Of a stretch of DNA of 64,000 nt, positions 1 to 9,828 are shown in pieces. Numbering within the stretch: the first letter of the stretch is position 1; each line of letters starts with the position of its first letter. The stretch comes from Syngnathus acus. Lineage: Eukaryota; Chordata; Actinopteri; Syngnathiformes; Syngnathidae. The notes beneath the pieces were generated by a model that was not told the origin of the DNA, did no database searches, and saw only the letters and a program-made list of their open reading frames with translations. The stretch spans positions 16,689,067-16,753,066 of the forward strand of contig NC_051087.1 of the NCBI RefSeq assembly GCF_901709675.1. Reading direction: 5' to 3'. Position numbers and translations under genes: made by a program.

Positions 1-161
1 TACATCCAACAGCACAGCAGGTATCCGGCATTTTTAAGCTCAAATAGCAGCAGATATAACAAGAAAGCGTGTGTGAGTCGTAGACCGGCACTGAAAAGTT
101 GACCGCCAAGATGGCCGCCAAGCTAATGTGGGTAGCTTGATGACGTCAGCTGCAAAGCCTC
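1..161 (-). mobile_element. ISL2EU element end with start of a THAP ORF, cut by the window edge
   Basis: Near-identical to 39053-39213, the right end of the ISL2EU-type element at 38028-39213. The terminus reads GCAAAGCCTC at 152-161 and is followed by the TA target at 162-163. On the minus strand the first ten codons of the THAP-domain ORF are present from position 31 down to 1 (MPDTCCAVGC, against MADTCC in the other copy). The subterminal region carries an AAGATGGCSGC motif. The element entered a hAT MITE, whose sequence resumes at 162. Confidence 0.8.
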
Positions 162-612
162 TATTGCTCTTAGGGTCACTGAGGCACGCAAACCCCCTGA
201 CCACAATAAGGTGGCAATCTCTCAGGGGGGGGAACATATAATATGAATGTTATATTAACTATTATTTGAGTTGTCGTTAATCATTAGTTATATCACGGGT
301 CATTACGACGAGTTTGGTGGAGTTTTTACTGCTTCTTCCAACTCCTACCGCGCTGACTGTAACTTGACACTCTCTGGCTGCGTCTTGCCTCATTTGCATA
401 CTCACAGTGATTGGATGTTTACGGAGGGGCGCGGAGTCCTGACAGCAGGCTGTGTGAGGACACACACTGCACCGACATGAGAGAAGAGAGGGGGCTGATT
501 AACGTGTGTTTCTATCAGCGGATTTTTCACTTCTAAAAGTTTGATTCGAGGGGGCAGGACATCTGTTTGAGGGGGCGTTGCCCCCTCTTGCCCCTGCGTA
601 GAATTGCCACTG
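162..612 (+). mobile_element. hAT-type MITE, right part (copy a)
   Basis: About 450 bp closely match 59458-59906, a complete MITE with hAT-like TIRs. The right terminus TAGAATTGCCACTG ends at 612. The left part is missing because an ISL2EU element lies inside the MITE at 161/162. A third partial copy is at 55136-55238. The short ORFs inside it on both strands recur in the other copy, but they resemble no known protein. Confidence 0.8.
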
Positions 613-1303
613 ATTCAGAGGCATGACTGTGTATTAGAGACATGCCAGAAAACTAAATGGGTTCCATCTTAACTGCCTGAGAAAGCTAATGCTCATCACG
701 GATTTTTTTTTTTCCTTATGTCCCAAAAGGTTAAATGTTAGGATGGAGGTGTGACAACTTCTAATTGTACCAGACATAATGCTTGATAAATTCTTTGTTC
801 ATGCATGAGCACTTTGTTATTTGTAACCAAAAACGTTTTGGCCTAGCTAGTCACAAGGCTGTGATAAGCTACTTAAGAAGCCATTTATATTTAATTTCAA
901 TCAAAGCAAATCCATGTCAATTAAAAAAAATCAGAGAATTACTCAGCCCTTACTGAAAACTTCCCGTTCCTAATAATCAGCTGCAGTCAGTAATGAACAG
1001 CAGCATACCTATTTGGCGTTCCATTTACTCCTTCACTGTATTTTCTTGGATAAGAGCAATAAAACGATAAGAAAAGTGGCAGGAGACCAAGCCTTTAACA
1101 CTTGGAGTAATTACTTCTCTATGTGTGTGTATTTTATTTTATTTTGCATTCATTTTAATTAGAGGCATCCACACTGCCTGCAATTGTCCAGTTTCTGCTA
1201 ATTTAAACTAATGAGACTGCTAATGGAAAGGGAATTCAAGGTGTTAAACCAAATGGCCTTTGGCTTTAAGATGCAGCATCTTCCCAATGACTCACAATAA
1301 AAG
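613..1303. other. No gene or repeat recognised
   Basis: AT-rich non-coding sequence with no long ORF, no TIR pair and no motif I can name. Confidence 0.5.
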
Positions 1304-1346
1304 TACACACATGCACACACACACGCACACACACATACACACACAA
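1304..1346. repeat. (CA)n microsatellite
   Basis: Interrupted run of CA dinucleotides. Confidence 0.9.
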
Positions 1347-1465
1347 TGTTAATCTAAAATATATGTATCTGAGCACCAGGGAAACAACTATAATTCCTTA
1401 AGGCGATAAGAGTGTATTAAATATCTGTGAAGACCTGTCTATGCTAAAATTGGCTGGTGACCACT

Positions 1466-1555
1466 TCAGCTGTATACCACTAAAGTCAGCTAGGATAGGG
1501 TCCCCCACAACCCTAATAAAGATTAGTGGTATAGAAAATGGAGGAAAGAATGAAG
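1466..1555 (+). repeat. Teleost SINE/L2-type 3' tail fragment
   Basis: Diverged match to the widespread fish motif of the type CAGCTGGGATAGGCTCC followed by GATAAGCGGT and GAAAATGG. Here it reads CAGCTAGGATAGGGTCC and ends TAGAAAATGGAGG. A second diverged copy is at 7930-8030. Confidence 0.55.
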
Positions 1556-1935
1556 CCGGTCATAATGGCATCTCAAACAATCCTAAACAAAATTTTGTTT
1601 TTGCTGAATTGTATTTCTATTATTTATAACTGAATTAAATACAAGGATGTGTTTGAATAACGAAATAACATTTAGGTATATCTGTGTAGATCTACATTGT
1701 GGTGTTTATGTTGCTGTCATCAACAAAAATAAGGACAAAATATCATCACCAAAGAGACTTTTTCTCGTCACGAGACAAGAAGCAATGAAAATGGTGGTCA
1801 CATAACGATAATGGTAACGAAATCTGTAATGCCTAATTGTTGATGAATAAATGTGAGATTAAATGTGATTTACAAAATAAAAACTATGCTAAAATATAAA
1901 ATGAGGAAAATGCCGGAATTATTCCGGCTGGTATC
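1556..1935. other. No gene recognised
   Basis: AT-rich sequence without a convincing ORF or element boundary. Confidence 0.4.
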
Positions 1936-2332
1936 ATGCAGACCGACAACTGAAGAGAATCCCCACTCAGTGAATGACCTCAAAACATTTTTCTTCAAAT
2001 CTATTGAAGAACAGATTGAGTTCATCCGCCCAGTCCTTGTCCTCACAAGTTGGTTTCCTATCAACCCCTTTACCATGGCCTGAGATGGATTGCAGACCTT
2101 TCCAGATGTTTCTGGCGTTGTTAAGCTCCATTTGCTTCTCCAGCCTCCTCCTGTAGTTCGCCTTCCCCTTCCTGATCTTCAACCGGAGTTCCTTCTGGAC
2201 TCTACGCAGCTCCTCTACGTCCCCCGAACTAAAGACTCTCTTCTTCTCATTAAGCAGAGCCTTTATCTCGGAGGACACCCAGGGTTTTCTGTTTTTGCGT
2301 GTTTTACTCGATGCGCTGTTTTCATGAACACA
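1936..2332 (-). pseudogene. LINE fragment: linker between endonuclease and reverse transcriptase
   Basis: The minus-strand ORF contains a block of the type KPWVSSEIKALLNEKKR followed by an Arg/Lys-rich helix and WKGLQSISG. This block lies between the endonuclease and RT domains in Rex1/Babar-like fish LINEs. It is open for about 110 codons but has neither domain. It lies on the wrong side of the RT C-terminal fragment at 2645-3420 to be simply its continuation, so it is a separate or rearranged piece. Confidence 0.7.
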
Positions 2333-2644
2333 AAATATTGGTCCGATTCGGACTTGCGTGTTCATGCATCACAATTGCGATCGGGACAAATTACTTTGAC
2401 ATGGGGAGATTGACCAAATACACTGGAAATAGAAGACGGCGTGTATCGACATCCGTGTCAACAAACCATCACAACATTAGCGTTATTACGCATATGTTAC
2501 ATCGAGTTGACACTTTCTAATGAAGTTGCAATGTATCCTCCAGGCCGCACTTTTGTGTTTGCTAGTGTTGATTTGTAAGATACCGGCCAGCTGTACATTC
2601 TTCCGGATGCAGTGATGAACTGAGGGTGACGGCAGCTTTCGGGA
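2333..2644. other. No gene recognised
   Basis: Unassigned sequence between two LINE fragments. No boundary motif seen. Confidence 0.4.
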
Positions 2645-3420
2645 ATAACAGAATCAGAATCAGATTCAGCTTTATTGGCCAAGTTTGTGCATGCAAACAA
2701 GGAATTTGACTCCGGTTGATGTCAGCCTCTGTACAACATTTAAGTGACTAATAACATTCAGGTGACTAACAACATTTAAGTGGCAAGAGCAGGATGTTTT
2801 TGCCCAGTGATGTCTCTGAGACTCTATGAGTGGTGTGAGTTCATCAGAGCGACAGCCTGGGGGAAAAAGCTGTGTCTGTGTCTGCTGGTTTTGGCGTACA
2901 GCGCTCTGTAACGCCGTCCGGAGGGGAGTAGTTCGAACAGACTGTGACCTGGGTGAGAAGGGTCTGTAGAGATGTTACTTGCACGTTTCCTGGTCCTGGA
3001 CAGGTACAAGTCTTGGATAGATGGGAGGTTGGACCCGATTATCTTTTATGCAGTCCTGATTGTCCATTGCAGTCTGTGCTTGTCCGTTGCAGTCTGTGCT
3101 TGTCCTGTTTGGTGGCCAATCTAAACCAGACAGTGATGGAGGTGCAGAGGATAGATTGGATGATGGCAGTGTAGAAGGTCTTCAGAAGCTCCTGTGGCAG
3201 GTTGAACTTCCTGAGCTGTCTCAGAAAGTACAACCTCTGCTGGGCCTTCTTCCGGGCACAGTCTATGTGGCCGGTCCATTTCAGGTCCCATGAGATTGTG
3301 GATCCCAGGAACTTGAAGGTGTCTGTGTTGGGAATAGCATTACTGAGGATGGTGAGGGGTGGAAGTGGCGAAGGGTCTCTCCTGAAGTCCATTGTCATCT
3401 CCACGGTCTGTACGCAGTCT
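2645..3420 (-). pseudogene. 5'-truncated Rex1/Babar-like LINE, RT C-terminus and 3' tail
   Basis: Minus-strand sequence encodes the end of a LINE RT: a FLGSTISWDLKWTGHI block, AQQRLYFLRQLRKF, and the C-terminal [19 protein letters not shown]. It finishes in an AATAAAGCTGAATCTGATTCTG-like tail. At least one frame change near 3010-3040 breaks the reading frame. A sister copy on the plus strand is at 6655-7056 with the same tail. There is no RT catalytic core here. Confidence 0.8.
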
Positions 3421-3605
3421 CGTCACCGTTCTGGATCAGTCACTTCTCAATCTCAATAAATACGTTGAACGAAACATCTCGTTTAAATTTCCACCTGCCT
3501 GCAAGAAATAGCAAACACTAAAAAAAAAAATTGAACAGACATAAGCGGGATTTGAACCAGTGATGTAAAGTAATAAAGAATAGCTCACTGGCCATCGGCT
3601 TAACC

Positions 3606-4908
3606 CAGATATGGGCAAACTACGGCCCGCCGGCCACATCCGGCCCACGGGGCCGTTTAATCCTGCCCGCCAAACATGAATAAATTGTATTATTAAACAT
3701 TGTTTTGGTCATTGTCCCTGCAATGACTATTTTTCCCCAGTAGATAGGCGAGCGCCCCTCCGTGCATTTACTCCCGGAAGCCGTGTCAGAAAGCTCGATG
3801 CACACTCACAAGTGCATGTACTCACTCAGTAGTACGGACCCGGCGCACTCCGCGATCTATTTATATCAGTGCCAAATTTCGAGTGTGGGCTGTGACGTTA
3901 GCGTTCTCGTAATTCACACGCTGAGCTTTCAGGTACAGTTTTACGCCAAAGCCACCCACAAATCTTCCCCTCGAATCCTTCCATTAAAATGAGTGGCCAA
4001 AGGTAAAGAAAGGTGGCACTCTTAAAGAGTGGACAATTTGGCTCAACCCATGTGTGTGAGCAGACGTTCAGCCACATGAACATCAACAAAGCCCGTCACA
4101 GATCTAGGTTAACGGACCAACACCTCGGCTCTAGCCTATGAATTGCCACAACAAATTTTACTCCAGACTATGATGCACGAGCAAAAAAGGGAGACCAACA
4201 ACACTGTTCCCACTGAAAATGAAGAGGAGTTTCTCTAGTTTGTTGTAAAAAGAAAATGCAATTTGAAAATAATTTGTTCAAATAGCAGGGACTGAAACTA
4301 ACGATCATTCTCATTTTCAAACAATGCAGGATACTCAAGGACATTGAGTAAACTGTTAACATTTAAAATTCTTAAGGCCGACTAAGGAAGTGTTTCCCAT
4401 TTCCTCACCTCTGTCACCAGGTGTTTGTGAATTAAAGCTCTGCTCTGATTTTCAGATATCTGTCACCGTGTTGCCGTTTTGATTTCTTTATTACTTTATT
4501 TAGATGTATTCTTTCACTGATTCTTCAATATGATGTATTTGGTCAGAGTGTTTGCCGTTTGATGTGATTTCGCCTCATTAGATAAACATCTTTCATAAAT
4601 CTGACCTGCAAGCGCTGAAGTGATGGAAACTGTTATTCATGATAACAGTGTCATATTTAATGAGAATCACTGATTTTTTGTGAAATCTTTTTTTAATGCT
4701 GTTAATAAATTCATTTGTTTTCAAAAAGCTTTTTTTGAATATCCATGCTTTACTACCTACTAAAGGCCATAACATTTTATGCAATGACCTTTACATGTCG
4801 TTTATAATACTTCACACAAACACTACATCCATCTGCTCCTGGTTCGGCCCCCCGGTCAAAATTTAGAACCCAATTCAGCCCGCAAGTCAAAAGGTTTGCC
4901 CACTCCTG
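3606..4908 (+). mobile_element. hAT deletion derivative with transposase C-terminal remnant
   Basis: TIRs CAGATATGGGCAAAC (left) and GTTTGCCCACTCCTG (right) with a perfect 8-bp TSD, GCTTAACC, at 3598-3605 and 4909-4916. The 1303-bp body keeps only the end of a transposase ORF (4043-4141). The rest is AT-rich. It is therefore non-autonomous. Confidence 0.85.
4043..4141 (+). pseudogene. hAT transposase C-terminal (hATC dimerisation) fragment
   Basis: The frame reads VCEQTFSHMNINKARHRSRL then TDQHL. This matches the C-terminal dimerisation region of GTF2IRD2/ZBED-like hAT transposases, where a conserved CEQ(T/A)FS block precedes NINKA. A stop follows at 4139-4141 and the remaining downstream homology is out of frame. 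No RNase H-like catalytic core remains. Confidence 0.75.
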
Positions 4909-5128
4909 GCTTAACCGCTATGCTATCGTACACCCACTGCAACCAGGGTCGCTTTCCCAAGCTTCACGCCAACTTCGCAGGAGGGCATTGTGCATTTATG
5001 ACATGATCAACTTTCTAGACACATAAGGAATGGGTCCAAGCACTAAAGCAACAGTGTCACCAATGTTATATTGATTGGCTTTGCGTATTAATAAGAGTGT
5101 GGAGAGAATAGAATTTCACGAATGGTTG

Positions 5129-6419
5129 TGTCACGTGCCTGCATCACCTATCTTCCAGCCGTGCCCCCAATCAAGCTAATTACCAGCAGCTGCCATGGCT
5201 CGTTGGGTCTGATCTATTTAAACTCGGTGAATCAAGCCAGTGGTTGTCGTTCGTCTCCTTACCCTGCCCGTGATGCCACTGCTCACGGTGCTCTGCTCAC
5301 TGTGCCCTGCCCGAACGATTCCCGTTGCCGAATTTGCTCGTGTTCTGACCCGACTCGCCTTGCTCGCTGCCTGTCCTGACAACGCTCTGATCGCTGCCTA
5401 CCTTGACCACCTGCCTGCAGTGTTCCCTCTAAGCTGCACAGCTGCGCAATTGCGCACTGGTCGGGCAGTCTCTGCGCACAAGAAACTCCATGCTGCGCAC
5501 AAAATAAAATTCATCATAAACGGATTGATTAATATCTAATGTTAGACGTAATCTAATCTAATTAAGTGGACAAATGAATTTCTTTCTGTGCCTTTTTGTA
5601 GTGTAAATCAGTAATTGACAGGTGTCCAGCCAATGATATATGGTTCATAGGATTGACAGTGCCTGAACATGTGTCCTGCCCATCCATGCCGCGCAGGTTA
5701 GCTAGCTAACGACAGCGATGCAAATGCTAAATTAGCTAATCATGGCGAAAAAAATGAGCAGCGACACATCCACTCGCCAAGCCAAAATAAATAAGAGATG
5801 CGGCAGTTCTTTTAAGATTGAATGGCTGTCGGAGTGTCTGCAACTACAAGAGGAAACGGTAATAACTGAGTGAGATTTTCTCTTTTTCAAATGAGAAAGG
5901 TCTCCTCTGCAAAACATGCAGTGTAGCCAAAGTGGTGGGCGAGTTTACGGAGGGGCAAATATGGAAGGAATGGAAGTTGGACTACCTCAAGCGTCACATT
6001 CAGCAGAAATGTTTCACTTGAAAGCTGATGGAATTCTACAAAGATTTAAGATGGGACAGGGGATCTGTACATCATTGTGTGAGAGCGCAAAAGACAGACA
6101 GAAAAGGAACGAGCTGTCACACAAAACAAGTTCTCATTGACAATATTTTATTCATTTATTTATTTGTTTGTTTGTTTATTTGTTTATTTATTTAATCTGG
6201 TGTTGCACACAGTGGTCCACAGTGTGCACAGGGAGCTTGTGTGTTTGCACAGACACTTGAAAAATTAGAGAGAACACTGCCTGCCTGCCTTCGACTAAGC
6301 GCTGCACTCTTCTGCTCAGCCACACCAGCCAGACCGGCAGTCCAGCGTTCCACTTCCCCTTTTCCCCATTTCAATAAAGGTTCGTGCTGCATTTGATCGC
6401 CCCGTCTCTGTTCCTGACA
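5129..6419 (+). mobile_element. Solo LTR, interrupted by a hAT MITE
   Basis: Starts TGTCACGTGCC and ends TTCCTGACA, flanked by a perfect 5-bp TSD GGTTG (5124-5128 and 6420-6424). It carries a TATA-like TATTTAAA at 5214 and a poly(A) signal AATAAA at about 6373. This order fits a plus-strand LTR promoter. Without the hAT MITE and its duplicated target the LTR is about 420 bp. No internal retroelement sequence flanks it. Confidence 0.8.
5418..6279. mobile_element. hAT MITE inside the solo LTR
   Basis: TIRs CAGTGTTCCCTCTAA and TTAGAGAGAACACTG. Perfect 8-bp TSD CCTGCCTG at 5410-5417 and 6280-6287. The 862-bp body has no recognisable transposase. A TTTG/TTTA simple repeat lies at about 6146-6196. 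Confidence 0.85.
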
Positions 6420-6654
6420 GGTTGTCTGTCATATGCGACACGCGAAGGGTGAGCGGTGGGATATACAAACGTTTACCGCTGAAAAGGTGGTACACTTGCA
6501 CAGCCCCCCAGCCAAGGATGGTTTATTGTTCTGTTAAGTTTCAGAGCACTCTTTGCACAATGTTGACATTCAAAAGTCCTTATAGGCATTTGAATACACG
6601 CGCATGCAATGTTCAAGTTTGTTTGCACCACCATGTCAGGGATGATGTCAATGC

Positions 6655-7056
6655 ATGGATTTTGTAATCCATCTATCCCAGCTATCCAAGACTTGTACCT
6701 GTCCAGGACCAGGAAACGTGCAAGTAACATCTCTACAGACCCTTCTCACCCTGGTCACAGTCTGTTCGAACTACTCGCTTCTGGACGGCATTACAGAGCG
6801 CTGTACGCCAAAAACAGCAGACACATACATACACAGCTTCTTTCCCCAGGCTGTTGCTCTGATGAACTCACACCACTCATAGAGTCTCAGAGACATCACT
6901 GGGCATTAATATCCTGTTCTTGCCACTTAAATGCTGTTAGTCACCTGAATGTTATTAGTCACTTAAATGTTGTACAGAGGCTGAGATCAACTGGAGTCAA
7001 ATTCCTTGTTTTGGCATGCACAAACATGGCCAATAAAGCTGATTCTGATTCTGTAA
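6655..7056 (+). pseudogene. 5'-truncated Rex1/Babar-like LINE 3' end
   Basis: Plus-strand copy of the same LINE family as 2645-3420. It encodes the end of the RT (HPGHSLFELLASGRHYRAL) and ends GCCAATAAAGCTGATTCTGATTCTG. One frame change occurs near 6830. No catalytic motifs are present. Confidence 0.8.
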
Positions 7057-7481
7057 TAGTAGTGTAAGGACCGAATGTGATGAATAATTAGAGACAACTG
7101 CAAAGTCAATAAAGGTGAATTTTACTTGTGTAACAGAAACAAACATAATACAACATAAATTAAACTCACGCGAGGAAGCTGTCTCCCATGACCAATTGCT
7201 CATGATGGAGAACTCCAAATGGAATGCAACTTAACAGATCAGGTATACATCTTTATTTAAGTAGTTTGGTGAGGAAGGCAATACGTAACTTTCAATACCA
7301 AAAAAAGGGAAAAAAGGTCAAATACACAAAGGGCAACCGTAATCCTTCTCCACATTTGGTTCACCCACACATTTTGAATGGTACCATGTGCAGCAAAAGG
7401 AGCACTCTATCTATGGGGCAAAAAAGCAGAATATACATTCTAACCAAATGTAAAGCTCATCTGGATGTTGTCAGGTTTTAC
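7057..7481. other. No gene recognised (downstream of the Ulp1-domain gene)
   Basis: AT-rich sequence beyond the predicted stop of the minus-strand gene. I saw no clear poly(A) signal or further exon. Confidence 0.4.
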
Positions 7482-8904
7482 CTAATCGACTACGTCTTCC
7501 AAATCTTCCGCCCCACACACTACATATATTTGACAAATCATCTGCAAAATAAAATATTGCATCAAGTATGTACATACTTCCTAATATATAATTAAATATT
7601 TTACCGGTGTCTTTGATTAATCTCTTGGTTTTGTGCAGACAAATGGCTGCAATTCCCTCTTGGTCCACACAGAATTCCACTGTAGCTTTCGCGAGGAGGA
7701 GCTCTGCAAACTAGGATTTTAGGTACCAGCGTTACTGACAAAGGTTTAAGTTTGAATGTTTGAAGTGCATGTAAAAGTAAAAATTACTTTGCAAATAAGG
7801 ACACCACATGATGTGGTGTTTTGTTGCACCGGATGGCTTATGGTGGTGCATGCCCATCTTGAAACGTTATGGCCTCTTTGCCACATAAAGCCTCTGAAAA
7901 AAAACAAAAAACTGTTGAAATAGTTGTGCCGGTGCCTGCCGACAAATTCAGGGTGTCCCGAAAGACTGCTAGGATGGGCTCCAACACTCCCCAACCCCTG
8001 TGATAAAGTGGTTTGGAAAATGGATAATTGTGTATACGGTATTTATTCTAATTATCGCCCAGGGCGATAATTAGAGAAGATTTATGTCCAACGTGGGCGA
8101 TTAATAGAGAAAACCTTTTGTCCCATCGCCAAGGGGCACTGAAATGGGCGATAATATGCATATTTTCCTTATGTAGTCTGCAATACCTGCATCTCACTGG
8201 TGTTCTTAACACTAGAACAGCGGCTGTTTTGATCTACCTCTAACAGCGGGGTGCGTCAATTGACGCTCCATCGATGCGACACGTTACCGTCACACATCAC
8301 ATGTTGCGCACGTCATGCTATCGCGACCGTCTTGTTCGAGTGCACGCCCCGATAACGTAATTGCGTGAGGATATTGTAGCGGAGTGACGAGTGTAATTGT
8401 ATCATAGTTTATGGAGAAAAACAATTTAAAAGGGACATTCGACGTGTTGTCAAATCAGTCATATTTAAACTTGCGCAATGACGTCGGCATGCGGTCGTGG
8501 AGGAAAACGTAAGTTTTGGGGGGGGAATTTTAGCAGCATGGGCGATAATTAGAGGTATCAATGTTTTTTATTTATGTCATCGCTAACACACACTGGGCGA
8601 TTATTAGAATATGGGCGATAATTAGAATAAATACGCTATGTGTAAATCACAAATAAGAAGTATATTTACATGGAGATGTCTTGACCCTTTTTTAGAGCCT
8701 TTTGTCCTGCTCCAAGGGGGTCAGCCAAGACCGTTCTTTGCTCTTTTGGATATATAACCTCGACAGGACATACGTATATATTTTAAGCTAGTGCTTCAGT
8801 CATTCAAACTTCATTTTGTACTATGTACTATTTTTTACAACAAGCATCCAGTGGTTGTTTTCACACACCCCTCCGACCAAGACGTCATATAGTAATGGGT
8901 TGAG
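7482..8904 (-). CDS. Ulp1-like (C48) cysteine peptidase, catalytic exons of a Ginger/KRBA2-like gene
   Basis: Five minus-strand exons: 8904-8839, 8758-8670, 7893-7788, 7701-7605 and a short last one at 7519-7482 ending in TAG. All have AG/GT borders and the phases agree at every join. The peptides show a catalytic His in ENNHWMLV, an Asp in VLADPLG, and the oxyanion Gln and catalytic Cys in VQQNTTSCGV. This is the order of an Ulp1/SENP-type papain-fold protease, which would process or cleave ubiquitin-like conjugates. The preceding exons (25741-25418) join in phase across element H. A MITE (8037-8636) and a SINE tail sit in the intron 8669-7894; without them that intron is about 75 bp. The last exon is the least certain. 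Ulp1 domains are known as passengers of several DNA transposons, so this may be transposon-encoded or domesticated. Confidence 0.75.
7930..8030 (+). repeat. Teleost SINE/L2-type 3' tail fragment
   Basis: Reads CAGGGTGTCCCGAAAGACTG, then CTAGGATGGGCTCCAACAC and a GTGATAAAGTGGTTTGGAAA block, a diverged copy of the common fish tail also seen at 1466-1555. It lies in an intron of the Ulp1-domain gene. Confidence 0.6.
8037..8636. mobile_element. Tc1/mariner-type MITE (copy 1)
   Basis: TIRs CGGTATTTATTCTAATTATC and its complement, flanked by TA dinucleotides. GGGCGATAATTAGA motifs are repeated near both ends. The body is nearly identical to the MITE at 26911-28280 apart from the insertion there. 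No ORF of note. Confidence 0.8.
8641..8669 (-). other. Intron start next to MITE copy 1
   Basis: Short intronic stretch between the donor at 8669 and the MITE. Nothing else recognised. Confidence 0.4.
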
Positions 8905-8943
8905 CTACAAGTATTTAACCAACTTTATTATTTGAACAATATA

Positions 8944-9661
8944 CCGTATTGGCCCGAATATAAGACAACCCTGATTATGAGACGACCCCCTCTTTTTCAA
9001 GACTCAAATTTGAAAAAGACTTTTAGGAACACCAAATTTAATTATTATACAGAAAATGATTACATCTGAAACAAAAGATTATAACAATATATTCGAGATA
9101 AAAAGCATGTTATTTTGCCTCATTCAAATTGTGCAAAAACTGTCCATCACATCTTAATATCTGAACATTTAAATATGTAAACGAAAGTGCAATCACATTT
9201 GTAAATGAATGGCTTCTGGTTTTTGAAATGTAAATAAACCAATCTACTGTGATAAAACAACAAAATTGCAATAACTGCATTAACCATCAAAGTGAAGTCT
9301 AACTGTAACTGTAGTCTTGAAACAAATCTGAATAAGGAAAAACAATGCAATAAAATAATGCAAACCGCTACCGCTATTGTTGGGGAGCCTGAGGACTGTC
9401 TTGGGGGTTGGCTCGGATGGTTATGCTCTTTTCGCCCCCGGGTGTCGGTCAGAACACAGGAGGGAAGACGTGGTTCAGTTTTGATTGCTTTACTGAATTA
9501 TTGGCAAAAAAGTAACAGGCACTGTGGCTCATAGGGGCATACGGGCAAACTGGCAAAGGGTATAGGCACACGTAAGGATGTGAGAGCAGGTGTGTGTAGT
9601 GTACATGGGTGAGTCTTTGGGTGTGTGAATGTGATTCTTGTGTGTGTGATTATTGTATGAA
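8944..9661. other. Left internal region of element H
   Basis: AT-rich unassigned sequence of element H, with a TG-rich stretch (about 9590-9655) next to the LINE 3' tail. Confidence 0.4.
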
Positions 9662-9828
9662 GAATAGAATAGAATAGATCTTTATTTGTCATTGTCACAT
9701 GTACAACGAAATTTAAAAAGTGCCAACCGATCCGCGCATGCGATAAAAAATAAATAGAATAAATAGAATAAAAAGATGAAGAAAAAAAAAAAAGCTAAAA
9801 ACCCACAGAAGAACATACACAGACATAA

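Larger units (their letters stand above)
3540..4990 (-). repeat. tRNA-derived SINE or tRNA-like sequence split by a hAT
   Basis: On the minus strand a box A-like TAGCATAGCGGTTAAGC (about 4909-4925, part of it the duplicated target) and a box B-like GGTTCAAATCC (about 3548-3560) are present. They would be about 60 nt apart without the hAT at 3606-4908. That spacing is too long for an ordinary tRNA, so I read this as a tRNA-derived SINE. The insertion separates the two promoter boxes. Confidence 0.5.

Noticed and set aside
3540-4930. A nuclear tRNA gene
   Set aside because: Box A and box B are about 60 nt apart even without the hAT, and no acceptor stem pairs. A SINE is more likely.
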